Positions 9,368 to 18,240 of a DNA stretch of 64,000 nucleotides are shown here, piece after piece. This DNA comes from Desulfotignum sp. GTDB lineage: Bacteria; Desulfobacterota; Desulfobacteria; Desulfobacterales; Desulfobacteraceae. Position numbers and translations under genes: made by a program. Below the pieces are notes generated by a model that worked only from the letters and a program-made list of their open reading frames with translations, searched no databases and had not been told where the DNA came from. Within the stretch, counting starts at the first letter, position 1. The number at the start of each line of letters is the position of its first letter. The stretch lies in contig JAABSO010000012.1 of NCBI GenBank assembly GCA_011390335.1, positions 37,017 through 101,016 on the forward strand, read 5' to 3'.

Positions 9368-10156
9368 TTAGAGCAGGGTCCTTTTGGCCAGGTAGGCATT
9401 TTTAAACCGTTCCAGGATACTGTTCCGTATTTCTTTGAATCGGGGGTGGTTTCTGTCCCTGGGATAGGTTTCTTCAACCGTAAAAATGTCGGTGATATTG
9501 GCCGGTTCTCCGGCCAGAAGGATGATTTTATTGCCCAGGTAAATGGCTTCGTCAATATCATGGGTCACAAAGACCGCAGTGAAATTTTCCGACAGCCACA
9601 GATTCACCAGTTCTTCCTGGATATGGGCCTGGGTAAAGGTATCCAGGGAGGCAAATGGTTCATCCAGTAAAAGGATCCTTGGGTGCCCCACCAGTGCCCT
9701 TGCCAGACACACCCTTTGGGCCATGCCCAAAGACAGCAGACCCGGGCGTGAATCGGCAAATCCGGTCAGGCCCATGATTTCCAGAAACTGGTTGACCCGG
9801 TAATCCAGTTTGTCTGTGTCGTTTCTTATTTTGCAGCCATAGGCCACATTTTCCCACACAGTGAGCCAGGGCAGCAGGGCCGGCTGCTGAAAAAGCATGG
9901 ACCGGGATGGATGGATCCCGGTTATGATCTCACCATCTGCCCGGATACAGCCCTTGGTGGGGTGTTCAAGACCGGCCAGAAGGTTGAGCAAAGTGGTTTT
10001 GCCGCACCCGGATTCCCCCAAAATAATGACAAAATCACCTGGTGCAATGGCAAAGGAAATATCCTTTAATACCACATGCGCAGGTTTTCCCGCATAGGCA
10101 TAGGTTTTGGTTATTTTTTCAATATCAATCTGCAATGCAAACTTCCGGCAGGGCAT
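9368..10156 (-). CDS. ABC transporter ATPase, NrtD/SsuB/TauB type
   Basis: It has Walker A GESGCGKTTLLNLLAGL, Q-loop FQQPALLPWLTVWENV, an unusual signature LSLGMAQR in place of LSGGQ, Walker B ILLLDEPFASLD and the switch histidine in VFVTHDIDEA. It powers the importer formed with the neighbouring permease and Tat-exported binding protein. The ATG at 10156 overlaps the end of the upstream cytoplasmic SBP-like gene by about 30 bases, implying translational coupling; its ribosome-binding site is weak, so the exact start is uncertain. The signature-motif substitution is mild and found in active family members. Confidence 0.9.
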   Translation of the reverse strand: MPCRKFALQIDIEKITKTYAYAGKPAHVVLKDISFAIAPGDFVIILGESGCGKTTLLNLLAGLEHPTKGCIRADGEIITGIHPSRSMLFQQPALLPWLTVWENVAYGCKIRNDTDKLDYRVNQFLEIMGLTGFADSRPGLLSLGMAQRVCLARALVGHPRILLLDEPFASLDTFTQAHIQEELVNLWLSENFTAVFVTHDIDEAIYLGNKIILLAGEPANITDIFTVEETYPRDRNHPRFKEIRNSILERFKNAYLAKRTLL

Positions 10157-11174
10157 TTTGTGCCCAGGTTTTGTCCACAAAAATATCTTGATCAATTTTT
10201 TTTGGCATGATGCCCATGGCATCAACCATATAGGTTTGGATCATGTCAATGGCACCTGTGTCAGGCACCAGCATTTCAGGGGCAAAGTTTATCCTGGAGC
10301 GGGCAAGAACTGTCTGCACAAAGACCGGATCCTGTGCAAGAAAACCGGCACCAAGGGCAGCCTGGTCCAGAATGGTTTTATTCTCGAGAAGCCGGGCAGC
10401 AGTGAAAAACAGACTTACCAGGGCCTTGGGAATCCGGGGATATGTTTTTAAAAAATGCCGGGTGACCACAAATCCGCAGCAGGGATGGTTTTTCCAGAGG
10501 CTGTCTGAAGTACAGACAATATCAGCCTGTCCCCGGGTCACTGCCAGGCTGCCAAAGGGTTCCGGCGCCATAAAACCGCCTGTTGCCGGATCATCTGCAT
10601 CCATATCATTTTCAGCCCCAAGTATTTCCGGCATAAGATACGGGGGAACAGTTTCCAGGAAAACATCACTGCCTGGCTGGTCATGGGGGCCAAAAACCAG
10701 ACCTGATGCACCCATCAGTTTATGCAGCAGTATGGCCTGGAGGGAAAAACGGGACGGAACCAAAACAGGTTTCTCTTTAAAATCTGCAAGAGAGTGAATG
10801 CCGGCTTTTCGGTTTTTGACCATGAGGCTGCCGGATCTGTGAACAAACATGAGAAACCGGATGTCCATGCCTGAGGCAAATAGTTCCAGGGCAAGTGGTG
10901 TGGGGATGAATGCGCCCTGAATGGTCTCATTGCCCAGTTTGTCACAGATCTCATCCCAGGTGTTCATGGGAACCGGGACAAGGCGCCAGGGCAGGTTTTC
11001 ATCCACCTCTGGATGATGTGCGGCAGCCATGCCCAGAACCAGGTGGTCCACAATTTTTAAATGCCCGATACATATGTCTGGAAAATGGTTTCCCATTACT
11101 GCCCTTTGTGTGGTGCCCTGGTATGGCTGTGGTATAAGCCGGTGGTGTCTTGCTGCAATGTAAGGTTTCTTCAT
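10125..11174 (-). CDS. Cytoplasmic NasS-like solute-binding-domain protein
   Basis: The 349-residue protein from the ATG at 11174 has no signal peptide. It aligns by eye with the binding domain of the receiver fusion: ICIGHLKIVDHLVLG here against LNVAHIQITDHLALG there, and KNHPCCGFVV against DNHPCCVVAM. The family is the NrtA/CmpA/NasS group of the NMT1 superfamily. A cytoplasmic member would be a sensor, not a transporter part. It is the first gene of the operon and follows a leader rich in hairpins (11175-11366). The fold is clear; ligand and partner are unknown. Confidence 0.8.
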   Translation of the reverse strand: MKKPYIAARHHRLIPQPYQGTTQRAVMGNHFPDICIGHLKIVDHLVLGMAAAHHPEVDENLPWRLVPVPMNTWDEICDKLGNETIQGAFIPTPLALELFASGMDIRFLMFVHRSGSLMVKNRKAGIHSLADFKEKPVLVPSRFSLQAILLHKLMGASGLVFGPHDQPGSDVFLETVPPYLMPEILGAENDMDADDPATGGFMAPEPFGSLAVTRGQADIVCTSDSLWKNHPCCGFVVTRHFLKTYPRIPKALVSLFFTAARLLENKTILDQAALGAGFLAQDPVFVQTVLARSRINFAPEMLVPDTGAIDMIQTYMVDAMGIMPKKIDQDIFVDKTWAQNALPEVCIAD

Positions 11175-11366
11175 ACCACAACCCTTATTTATTGGCAAGT
11201 ACCCTGTTTGGTTATAAAAAAACCGCATCGTATCAGAGGATGTGGGCGGAGAGCTGGGACGAAGAATAGGGTTCAAAACCCTCACCTGTGAGATCCTGAC
11301 CCTGAAGGTGGAACCGCTCAGGGAGTCTGACTGGTATCCCTGCCAGAGGACAGGTAGGCCGGCCCC
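11175..11366 (-). promoter_or_regulatory. Structured leader of the transporter operon, candidate attenuator or riboswitch
   Basis: Reading the minus strand from the UbiB stop toward 11174, the leader contains three hairpins. The first is CAGGGA/TCCCTG at 11319-11342. The second is AGGGTT/AACCCT at 11268-11282. The third is a short G+C-rich stem at 11223-11249 followed directly by seven T residues (11216-11222), which looks like an intrinsic terminator before the first gene. Alternative pairings of the AGGGT/ACCCT blocks are possible. No known riboswitch consensus was recognised. Confidence 0.45.
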
Positions 11367-13067
11367 TTACAGCCGTCCTCCCTGGATGATGGCCACCAGC
11401 AGCCATATACCCATGACGGCTGCAGCCACAAACCCTGCGATCCCGATGACAGACACCCCGAACAGCATGGGCGGTACATCAGAATTGATCACAATGGCCG
11501 ATCCCAGGATCAGGGCGGCAATGATGATGGAAAAAGAGATGCGGTTACTGGTCTGGTCCTGGTGGACCATCATCTTGTCCAGCCCCTGGATATCAATGGC
11601 GAGTTTCAGTTTTCCCTGTTTCACCAGGCGCAGAATTTCCATGGTGTCGGACGGCAGTTGCTGAAACAGCCTGAATGATTCCCTGGCAATATGCATGACA
11701 TTTTCGGCAATTTTTCCCGGTGCCATCTGCCTGTATTTTGCAGAGGTCACATAGGGAACAGCATGGCCGAGCATGTTGAAATCAGGGTCCAGTTTTCTGG
11801 CCACATCTTCAACGGAAACAAAGGCTTTCATCATCAAGAACAGGTCCGGCGGAATGCGCAGGCCGTAGGCTGCGCACAGTTCCAGAAGCTGGTTCACCAT
11901 TTTGCTGGTTCTGATCTCCTTCAGAGATCTGGTGAGGTGAACAGAAACGAAAAGGGAGATCTCTTTTTCCAGCCGGTCCATGTCCGGCTGGGTTTCATAG
12001 TCACACAAGTCGCACAAAAGCCGGGCCGCAAGTTTGGTATTGTTTGTGGCCACCGCATGGATGATGTCCACGAACAGTTCCCGGGTGGTCTGGTCCAGAA
12101 AGCCTGTCATGCCGAAATCCACCGGACAGATGCGGTTGTTGTCCAGAATAAAGATATTGCCCGGATGGGGGTCTGCATGGAAGAATCCATGTTCAAACAC
12201 CTGCTTCATGATAAAGTCAGCCCCCCGCCGGGTGATCCGCTTTCTGTCCAGTCCGGCCCGGTCAATTGCATCGATATTACTGGCTTTTATGCCGTCGATG
12301 AATTCCATGGTCAATACCCGTTCAGAAGATTCTGCTGGATAGACTTTGGGGATATGGATGGTTCTGTCATACATAAACTGGTCAGCCATCCGTTCCATGT
12401 TTGTGGCTTCAATGGTGTAGTCCAGTTCTTTCTCCAGTGTTTTTGCAAACTCCTCCACAATACGCACGGGCCGGTAAAACGCCATCTCCTGGATATTTCT
12501 TTCCATGATGCCGGCCAGATGATGGATGATTTCCAGGTCGGCTTCTATGGTCTTGCGGATGCCGGGGCGCTGAATTTTTACGGCAAGCCTTTCATCACCG
12601 GTGACAGATGCCCTGTGCACCTGGCCGATGGAGGCGGAGGCAAAAGGGATCTCATCCATGAAAAGGAAAACCTCGCCAAGGGGCCTGCCGAATTCAGCGG
12701 CAATGGTTTCTTTGACCTGGTCAAATCCAAAAGCCGGGATCTCATCCTGGAGTTTTGATAGTTCGGCAATCAGGTCCATGGGCACCAGATCCGGTCTGGA
12801 AGACAGCACCTGGCCCATTTTGACGAAAGTGGGGCCAAGTTCTTCCAAAGCCATGCGGATCCGCTGGTTTCTGGACAGTTTTTCCACCCGTTCATGGGGC
12901 CGGGAAAAAGGAATCAGTTTCAGGCCGGATTCAATATAGCGGTCGATGTTCATGGCATCCAGGATATTGTCAAATCCATATTTGAGGATGATGCCGATGA
13001 TCTGCTGGTACCGGAGCAGGTGCCGGTACCGTTTGCCCACTGTGCCGATTTTCTTGATGCTGAGCAT
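11367..13067 (-). CDS. ubiB: UbiB/ABC1-family atypical kinase
   Basis: The 566-residue protein has the hallmarks of ABC1/ADCK/UbiB kinases. They are the KxGQ motif in FVKMGQVLSSRPDL, the alanine-rich loop SASIGQVHRA replacing the usual glycine-rich loop, the catalytic HADPHPGN segment and the metal-binding VDFGM. Two transmembrane helices end the protein (about residues 505-560), as in UbiB. Family members support isoprenoid-quinone synthesis, here presumably menaquinone, through an ATPase activity; the symbol is used in the family sense only. It starts 11 bases after the phasin-like gene, so the two are probably co-transcribed. Confidence 0.9.
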   Translation of the reverse strand: MLSIKKIGTVGKRYRHLLRYQQIIGIILKYGFDNILDAMNIDRYIESGLKLIPFSRPHERVEKLSRNQRIRMALEELGPTFVKMGQVLSSRPDLVPMDLIAELSKLQDEIPAFGFDQVKETIAAEFGRPLGEVFLFMDEIPFASASIGQVHRASVTGDERLAVKIQRPGIRKTIEADLEIIHHLAGIMERNIQEMAFYRPVRIVEEFAKTLEKELDYTIEATNMERMADQFMYDRTIHIPKVYPAESSERVLTMEFIDGIKASNIDAIDRAGLDRKRITRRGADFIMKQVFEHGFFHADPHPGNIFILDNNRICPVDFGMTGFLDQTTRELFVDIIHAVATNNTKLAARLLCDLCDYETQPDMDRLEKEISLFVSVHLTRSLKEIRTSKMVNQLLELCAAYGLRIPPDLFLMMKAFVSVEDVARKLDPDFNMLGHAVPYVTSAKYRQMAPGKIAENVMHIARESFRLFQQLPSDTMEILRLVKQGKLKLAIDIQGLDKMMVHQDQTSNRISFSIIIAALILGSAIVINSDVPPMLFGVSVIGIAGFVAAAVMGIWLLVAIIQGGRL

Positions 13068-13077
13068 GAAACAGGCT

Positions 13078-13380
13078 TCAGGCTTTGTTTTCTATCTGTT
13101 TGACCAGGTCATCTATTCTTTTGTTCAATGCCTGGACATCCGAACGGGTGGGCAGGTCCAGTTTTTTGAGGATCTCTTCCACCGTATTTTCCAAGCGCTT
13201 GTCCAGTTTGAATCGGGCATCTTCATATCTCTGCTGGCATTCTTCCAAAAATTCTCTGGCTTCTGCCTGGCTCATCTGGGTGGATTTGGCAAATTCCTCC
13301 GCCAGATCTTTGATTTCGCTTTTGGACCGTAACGCCATGCCCACACCGGTGAGCAGGCTTTTTTTCACATATTCAAACAT
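13078..13380 (-). CDS. Small phasin-superfamily coiled-coil protein
   Basis: The 100-residue helical protein is rich in Glu, Lys and Arg, with heptad-like spacing over residues 20-98 and a hydrophobic N-terminal stretch FEYVKKSLLTGVGMAL. It resembles the phasin-like or polyhydroxyalkanoate-granule-associated small proteins often encoded beside UbiB-type kinases. GGAGG precedes the ATG. A structural partner of the kinase at the membrane is a reasonable inference from the 11-base spacing; a granule-coating role is the family alternative. Confidence 0.75.
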   Translation of the reverse strand: MFEYVKKSLLTGVGMALRSKSEIKDLAEEFAKSTQMSQAEAREFLEECQQRYEDARFKLDKRLENTVEEILKKLDLPTRSDVQALNKRIDDLVKQIENKA

Positions 13381-13403
13381 GGGACCTCCTGTTATTTATG
13401 AAC

Positions 13404-13472
13404 GTGCAGCCGGATTTACCCGGCTTTCATGCGTTATTGTGCAGTCGGCATACACCCATGCCGGTCATGGGT
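13404..13472. terminator. Two hairpins between acyl-CoA dehydrogenase and phasin genes
   Basis: AGCCGG/CCGGCT (13408-13425) and ACCCATG/CATGGGT (13454-13472) flank the short gap after the acyl-CoA dehydrogenase stop. Neither has a good T-tract on the minus strand, so termination is only a guess. Confidence 0.35.
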
Positions 13473-13473
13473 T

Positions 13474-15321
13474 TTATTTTGTGCCAAATGATACATCCAG
13501 CATCTCTTCCACACAGGAATCACCTGCCAGAATGGCATCCATCCTGCCGTAGGTGGCCGGTAAAAGCGTGTTGATAAAAAATCTGGCGGTTGCCATCTGG
13601 CCGGCATAAAATGCTGCATCCTTGTTTTTGGCTGCTTTTTCGGCCACTGCATCCCTGTCCAGGCTGCCGGCTTTTTTTGCCAGTCTGGGGGCGGCAATAC
13701 CGGCCCGCCACAGATGCATCCAGGCAAAACAGACATCACCGGTCACCTCTAAAAATGGGTGGGCAAATGCATAGGCATTCAATACCTGGTCTGATCTGGA
13801 CCGGGTGCCCATGACCTTTGCCAGCTCCTCTAAGCGGGATACGGCATGGGATACGCCGGTACACAGGTCTTTTACCCCCAAAACACCGGAAAACTCTGTT
13901 ATGGTGTTTTTCATGCAGCTGATAAAATACTGGAATGCCCGGCCCTGGTTCATGAAGAGCTTTCTGCCTAAAAGGTCCATGGCCTGGATGCCGTTGGTGC
14001 CTTCATAGATCATGAAAATCCGGGCATCCCGCATGAGCTGCTCCACCGGATATTCACTGACATACCCGTACCCCCCGTATACCTGGATCCCGTGGGAGCA
14101 CACCTCCAGGGCCTTGTCCGTGATATAGCCTTTTACCACCGGGGTGAGTACCTCCACCATGGCGGAAGTATCTGCCTTGAGATTTTTGTCATCCGTGGTG
14201 TGGACCACATCATTGCACCAGGCATAATAATATACCAGAGACCGCATCCCTTCTGTGTAGGCTTTCATATTGAGCAGCTGGCGTTTGACATCCGGGTGCT
14301 GGATAATGGGAACGCTTTTGGCACCGGCATCTTTTCCTGCTGTCAGGTGACGTCCCTGTATTCTGGTCCTGGCATATTCCAGGGCATACATGTAGGAGGC
14401 CGATGCCACGGCAAATCCCTGGAGCCCCACAAATGCCCTGGCCTCGTTCATCATCTGGAACATGGCCGGCATGCCTTTGTTTTCTTCTCCCAGCAGGGTG
14501 CCGATGCACGGACCTTTGCCCCCTAAGGACAAGGATGCGGTGGCATTGCCGTGGATCCCCATCTTCTTTTCTAAGCCGGTACAGATCACGTTGTTAAAAT
14601 TTCCTAAAGAGCCGTCGTCATTCACCTGGAATTTGGGTACCAGAAACAGAGAAATGCCTTTGGTGCCGGGGGGGGCTCCGGGGATTCTGGCCAGCACCGG
14701 GTGGATAATATTGTCACACAGGTCATGCTCGCCTGCTGAAATAAAAATTTTGGATCCGGAAAGGGTGTATGTTCCGTCTGCATTTTTTTGTGCCGTGGTG
14801 GTCAAAGCCCCCACATCAGATCCTGCTTCAGGCTCTGTGAGCAGCATGGTACCGCCCCATTCGCCGGAAAACATTTTTTTCAGATACAGGCGTTTCTGGG
14901 TATCATCACCAAAGGCTTCCACCAGTTTCGCTGCCCCGTGGGTCATGCCGTAATACAGCATGAAAGCAGAGTTGGCACCCACCATATATTCCAGGGCCGC
15001 ACTTCCCACGGTTCTGGGCATGCCCTGGCCCCCTGCGGCAGGGTCATCACACATGGCCAGCCATTCTCCTTCACATAACAGCCGCCAGGCCCGTTTAAAG
15101 GATTCAGGCACCCGTACCTTGCCGTTTTCCAGGGTGCATCCCTGCTCATCCCCTTTCTTAAACGTGGGCAGGATCTCTTTTATGGCCAGGTTTCTGGCTT
15201 CCGAGACAATCAGGTCAATGGTTTTTTTGTTGAAGTCAGCAAAACTTTCATGGTCCACCTGTCCGATCTGTTCATGGAGAACAAAATCCACATCCCTGCG
15301 GTCGGCAATCACTTGTGCCAT
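13474..15321 (-). CDS. Acyl-CoA dehydrogenase, large DmdC/FadE-like type
   Basis: The protein (615 residues from the ATG at 15321) is a flavin acyl-CoA dehydrogenase of the roughly 600-residue subfamily with an extra C-terminal domain. It has LTEPEAGSDVGAL with the FAD-contact residues, KIFISAGEHDL, and the IYEGTNGIQAMDL motif whose Glu is the likely catalytic base. Family substrates are acyl-CoAs including methylthiopropionyl-CoA; the exact chain is unknown. The start at 15321 matches the usual N-terminus (MAQVIADRRDVDF); an upstream ATG at 15378 is possible. It would pass electrons to ETF in beta-oxidation. Confidence 0.92.
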   Translation of the reverse strand: MAQVIADRRDVDFVLHEQIGQVDHESFADFNKKTIDLIVSEARNLAIKEILPTFKKGDEQGCTLENGKVRVPESFKRAWRLLCEGEWLAMCDDPAAGGQGMPRTVGSAALEYMVGANSAFMLYYGMTHGAAKLVEAFGDDTQKRLYLKKMFSGEWGGTMLLTEPEAGSDVGALTTTAQKNADGTYTLSGSKIFISAGEHDLCDNIIHPVLARIPGAPPGTKGISLFLVPKFQVNDDGSLGNFNNVICTGLEKKMGIHGNATASLSLGGKGPCIGTLLGEENKGMPAMFQMMNEARAFVGLQGFAVASASYMYALEYARTRIQGRHLTAGKDAGAKSVPIIQHPDVKRQLLNMKAYTEGMRSLVYYYAWCNDVVHTTDDKNLKADTSAMVEVLTPVVKGYITDKALEVCSHGIQVYGGYGYVSEYPVEQLMRDARIFMIYEGTNGIQAMDLLGRKLFMNQGRAFQYFISCMKNTITEFSGVLGVKDLCTGVSHAVSRLEELAKVMGTRSRSDQVLNAYAFAHPFLEVTGDVCFAWMHLWRAGIAAPRLAKKAGSLDRDAVAEKAAKNKDAAFYAGQMATARFFINTLLPATYGRMDAILAGDSCVEEMLDVSFGTK

Positions 15322-15429
15322 ATGTTTACAATCCCTTTTATGTTGGGTTTTTATAAAAATTTCCTGGTCTGCCTGCATCTTTCCTTAGGCAAAAACCAAT
15401 GGGTTGTCAACGAATGATACGAAAAAAAT

Positions 15430-15461
15430 ATTGATTTATCAATTGATTCATACCATGGTAT
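15430..15461. promoter_or_regulatory. Paired palindromes in a divergent promoter region
   Basis: ATTGAT-TTATCAAT (about 15430-15443) and the perfect 12-bp palindrome ATACCATGGTAT (15450-15461) lie between the divergent acyl-CoA dehydrogenase and MBL-fold genes. They look like operator sites. A TTGACA-like box for the minus strand is at 15405-15410. Confidence 0.4.
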
Positions 15462-15525
15462 AGCAAATATCCGGATGGGATTATAGCTGCTGGATATTTA
15501 TGGATGGTTGTGATACAGGAGAATC

Positions 15526-16365
15526 ATGATTATTAAATGCTGGGGTTCCAGAGGATCAATACCGGTATCAGGCGGGCAGTATGTTGTTTACGGCGGGGAT
15601 ACCACCTGCCTTGAAATAACCGCCGGATCCGGAGAGACAATTATCATAGATGCAGGTACCGGTATCCGGCGGCTGGGAAATGTTCTGCTGGAGCAGCAGA
15701 AAACACAGTATTTCATGCTTATCACCCATTGCCACTGGGACCACATCATGGGAATTCCGTTTTTCAGACCCCTGCTTTACACCCGCAACCGCCTGGTCAT
15801 CCAGGACAGAAAAATTGCAGGATTTTCCACAAAAGATGTGTTTAACCGGGTGCTGTGCCCGCCATTTTTTCCTGTCCGCCTCAAGGACCTGAAAGCAGAC
15901 ATCTGTTTTGAAGCAGCTTTGAACAACCAATGTAATATCGGTTCTGTAGAAATTGATTCGATTCCCACCAGCCACTCCCAGGGCAGTCTCGGGTATAAAT
16001 TCACAGAAGATGGTAAAACCTTTGTTTTTCTTACTGATAATGAACTGGGGTTTTCCCATCCCCAGGGACAGGGATTTGACGGGTACAAACGGTTTGTCGA
16101 AAATGCAGATGTCCTGTTCCATGACGCGGAATATACCCAAGAAGAATACCTGCACCGCAAAGGCTGGGGCCATTCATCTGTCCCCCATGCACTGGATCTG
16201 GCTCTACAGGCCGGGGTGGGGCAGCTGGGTCTCATCCATCTGAACCAGGACCGGAGCGACCATGACATGGATGCCATTGTGCAGGACTGCAAAAATATTT
16301 TGATTTCCAAGAAAAGTGCGCTCTTTTGTTACGGTGTTTCCTGCGATTTTGAAATCACACTCTGA
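15526..16365 (+). CDS. Metallo-beta-lactamase-fold hydrolase (PhnP/RNase Z-like)
   Basis: The 279-residue protein opens with KCWGSRGSIPVSGG and has the di-metal motif THCHWDHIMGIPF, a later TSHSQGSLGY histidine, FLTDNE in place of the usual GD Asp, FHDAEYT and GHSSVPHA. These features place it with small MBL-fold phosphodiesterases such as PhnP and cyclic-nucleotide phosphodiesterases rather than beta-lactamases. GGAGAATC precedes the ATG. It is encoded just before an AmpG-like permease. The substrate is unknown. Confidence 0.82.
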   Translation: MIIKCWGSRGSIPVSGGQYVVYGGDTTCLEITAGSGETIIIDAGTGIRRLGNVLLEQQKTQYFMLITHCHWDHIMGIPFFRPLLYTRNRLVIQDRKIAGFSTKDVFNRVLCPPFFPVRLKDLKADICFEAALNNQCNIGSVEIDSIPTSHSQGSLGYKFTEDGKTFVFLTDNELGFSHPQGQGFDGYKRFVENADVLFHDAEYTQEEYLHRKGWGHSSVPHALDLALQAGVGQLGLIHLNQDRSDHDMDAIVQDCKNILISKKSALFCYGVSCDFEITL

Positions 16366-16420
16366 ACAGCCGGGTTCTTTTGCAGAAAAGAACCATATCC
16401 AGAACAGATGGCGCAAAGCC

Positions 16421-17935
16421 ATGCATGCCTTTTTCCATCCCCGGGTGATTACCATGCTGTTTTTTGGGTTTTGTGCCGGGCTGCCCCTTCTGCTGATTTT
16501 TTCCTCTCTTTCTTTGTGGCTCAGGGAAGCCGGGATCCAGCGGTCTGCAGTGACCTTTTTTTCCTGGGCAGCTCTTGGGTATTCTTTCAAGTTTGTCTGG
16601 GCCCCCCTGGTGGACCAGATGCCTATTCCCTGGCTCACCCGGAGGCTGGGCAGGCGGAGAAGCTGGATTCTGGCAGCCCAGGGCGGGATTGTGGGGGCTG
16701 TCCTGTGGATGGCGTTCACAGACCCGGGATCCGGGTACCACCCCCTGGTTTTCATGGCAATGGCAGCGATCCTGCTGGGATTTTCCTCGGCAACCCAGGA
16801 TATTGCCATTGATGCCTATCGCATTGAATCTGCACCGGTTGATCTCCAGGCCATGATGGCCTCCGCCTATATCGGGGGATACCGGATCGGCATGCTGGTG
16901 GCCGGGGCAGGGGCCCTGATCCTGGCGGAGTGGTTCGGGTCGGCAAAGGGAAATTACCGGTTTGAGGCCTGGCAGGCCACCTACTGCATCATGGCCGGCC
17001 TGATGCTGGTGGGCATAATCACGGCCCTTATCATTGACGAGCCGGACTCAGATTATAATCCGGCAGATGCATACAGTTCAAAGGATTATCTGACCGGTCT
17101 GGCCCTGTTTTGTCTGGCAGTGGCTGCATTTGTCATAACCTTTTATTTTACCGGCCGGATCACCCTTGATGTGAAAACACAGCTGGGACAGTGGCTGCAC
17201 AACCCGACCCTGGCAGGACTGCTGGTTGAATGCTTCCGGCTGGGAGCAGGGCTTGGGGCGGCAGCCCTGGTGGGCAAAATCGGTATGACAGCCAGGCTTG
17301 TAAATGAAAAAATGGTGGCTGCCAGCTACGTGGCCCCTGTACTGGATTTTTTCAGCAGATACAGGCTTTCTCTTGCCTGGTTGATCCTGGCACTCATTGG
17401 TCTGTACCGGATTTCCGATATTGTTCTGGGGGTCATATCCAATGTTTTTTATCAGGATCTGGGATTTTCCAAAACCCAGATCGCCAGTGTGGTGAAAACA
17501 TTCGGGCTTTTCATGACCCTTGCGGGCGGGTTTGCCGGCGGCATTCTCTCCATCCGCTACGGGGTGATCCGGATCCTGTTTCTGGGTGCCCTGCTGGCAT
17601 CCGCCACCAACCTTTTGTTCATGGTCCTGGCATTTGCCGGGCATAATCTGTTTTTTTTGTATGTAGTGATTGCGGCGGACAACCTGGCAGCAGGACTTGC
17701 ATCTGCAGCCTTTGTGGCTTTTTTGTCCAGTTTGACCAGCATCCGGTTCACAGCGGTGCAGTATGCGGTATTCAGTTCTTTGATGACCCTGGTGCCCAAA
17801 GTGTTCGGCGGGTATTCCGGCACCATTGTTGATGCTGTGGGATACCCGGCCTTTTTTTTATTGACCACTCTCATGGGTCTGCCTGTGCTGGTACTGGTAT
17901 GGTATTGCAGCCGCCATCTTAAAATTGCCGGATAA
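16421..17935 (+). CDS. AmpG-like major facilitator permease
   Basis: The roughly 504-residue protein has 12-14 hydrophobic segments and the AmpG-type opening FHPRVITMLFFGFCAGLPLLL, followed by an MFS loop signature PWLTRRLGRRRSWI and the QDIAIDAYRIE segment typical of AmpG. AmpG imports anhydro-muropeptides from the periplasm for cell-wall recycling; other family members carry different solutes. The ATG at 16421 is chosen for its fit to the family N-terminus; a longer frame starting at 16316 would overlap the MBL gene. No clear ribosome-binding site was seen. Confidence 0.82.
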   Translation: MHAFFHPRVITMLFFGFCAGLPLLLIFSSLSLWLREAGIQRSAVTFFSWAALGYSFKFVWAPLVDQMPIPWLTRRLGRRRSWILAAQGGIVGAVLWMAFTDPGSGYHPLVFMAMAAILLGFSSATQDIAIDAYRIESAPVDLQAMMASAYIGGYRIGMLVAGAGALILAEWFGSAKGNYRFEAWQATYCIMAGLMLVGIITALIIDEPDSDYNPADAYSSKDYLTGLALFCLAVAAFVITFYFTGRITLDVKTQLGQWLHNPTLAGLLVECFRLGAGLGAAALVGKIGMTARLVNEKMVAASYVAPVLDFFSRYRLSLAWLILALIGLYRISDIVLGVISNVFYQDLGFSKTQIASVVKTFGLFMTLAGGFAGGILSIRYGVIRILFLGALLASATNLLFMVLAFAGHNLFFLYVVIAADNLAAGLASAAFVAFLSSLTSIRFTAVQYAVFSSLMTLVPKVFGGYSGTIVDAVGYPAFFLLTTLMGLPVLVLVWYCSRHLKIAG

Positions 17936-18240
17936 ACTGTGGTTTTTTTGTAGGAATAAAATCAGGCTCCATGGTTTCTAAAGAATTGGATATTGTACTG
18001 GATATGTTTTTAAACCCCGGATACAGGGATTTAAAAAAGTGATAACCAGGTGTATATTAAATAACTGTTGACAAAAAAATGCCTTTTTTTTACTTAAAGG
18101 CGGGGGAAATTTAATGGCGTGACGTCCTTTTTCACGGGCTTTTGACATCGTATGCCACACAGATGACAAAACATCTGAAGATCTCAGACGTCGCAGCTTA
18201 CCGCCCATGGGGCGATAATAAAGGTTAGGAGGTTTTGATA
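17936..18240 (+). promoter_or_regulatory. Intergenic region upstream of the hdrA-metF operon with possible promoters
   Basis: TTGACA at 18068-18073 has a weak TACTTA 17 bases later, and a second TTGACA lies near 18140. The ribosome-binding site GTTAGGAGG precedes the hdrA ATG. The tracts GACGTC occur twice. No gene was seen in these roughly 300 bases. Confidence 0.4.

Noticed and set aside
11220..11345. Possible selenocysteine tRNA (TTCAAAA loop between AGGG and CCCT)
   Set aside because: The loop does not place UCA as anticodon, and no matching acceptor stem or T-arm GTTCGA was found.
11691..12758. 355-codon open frame on the plus strand opposite the UbiB-like gene
   Set aside because: It is antisense to a well-supported kinase gene and has no recognisable motif.
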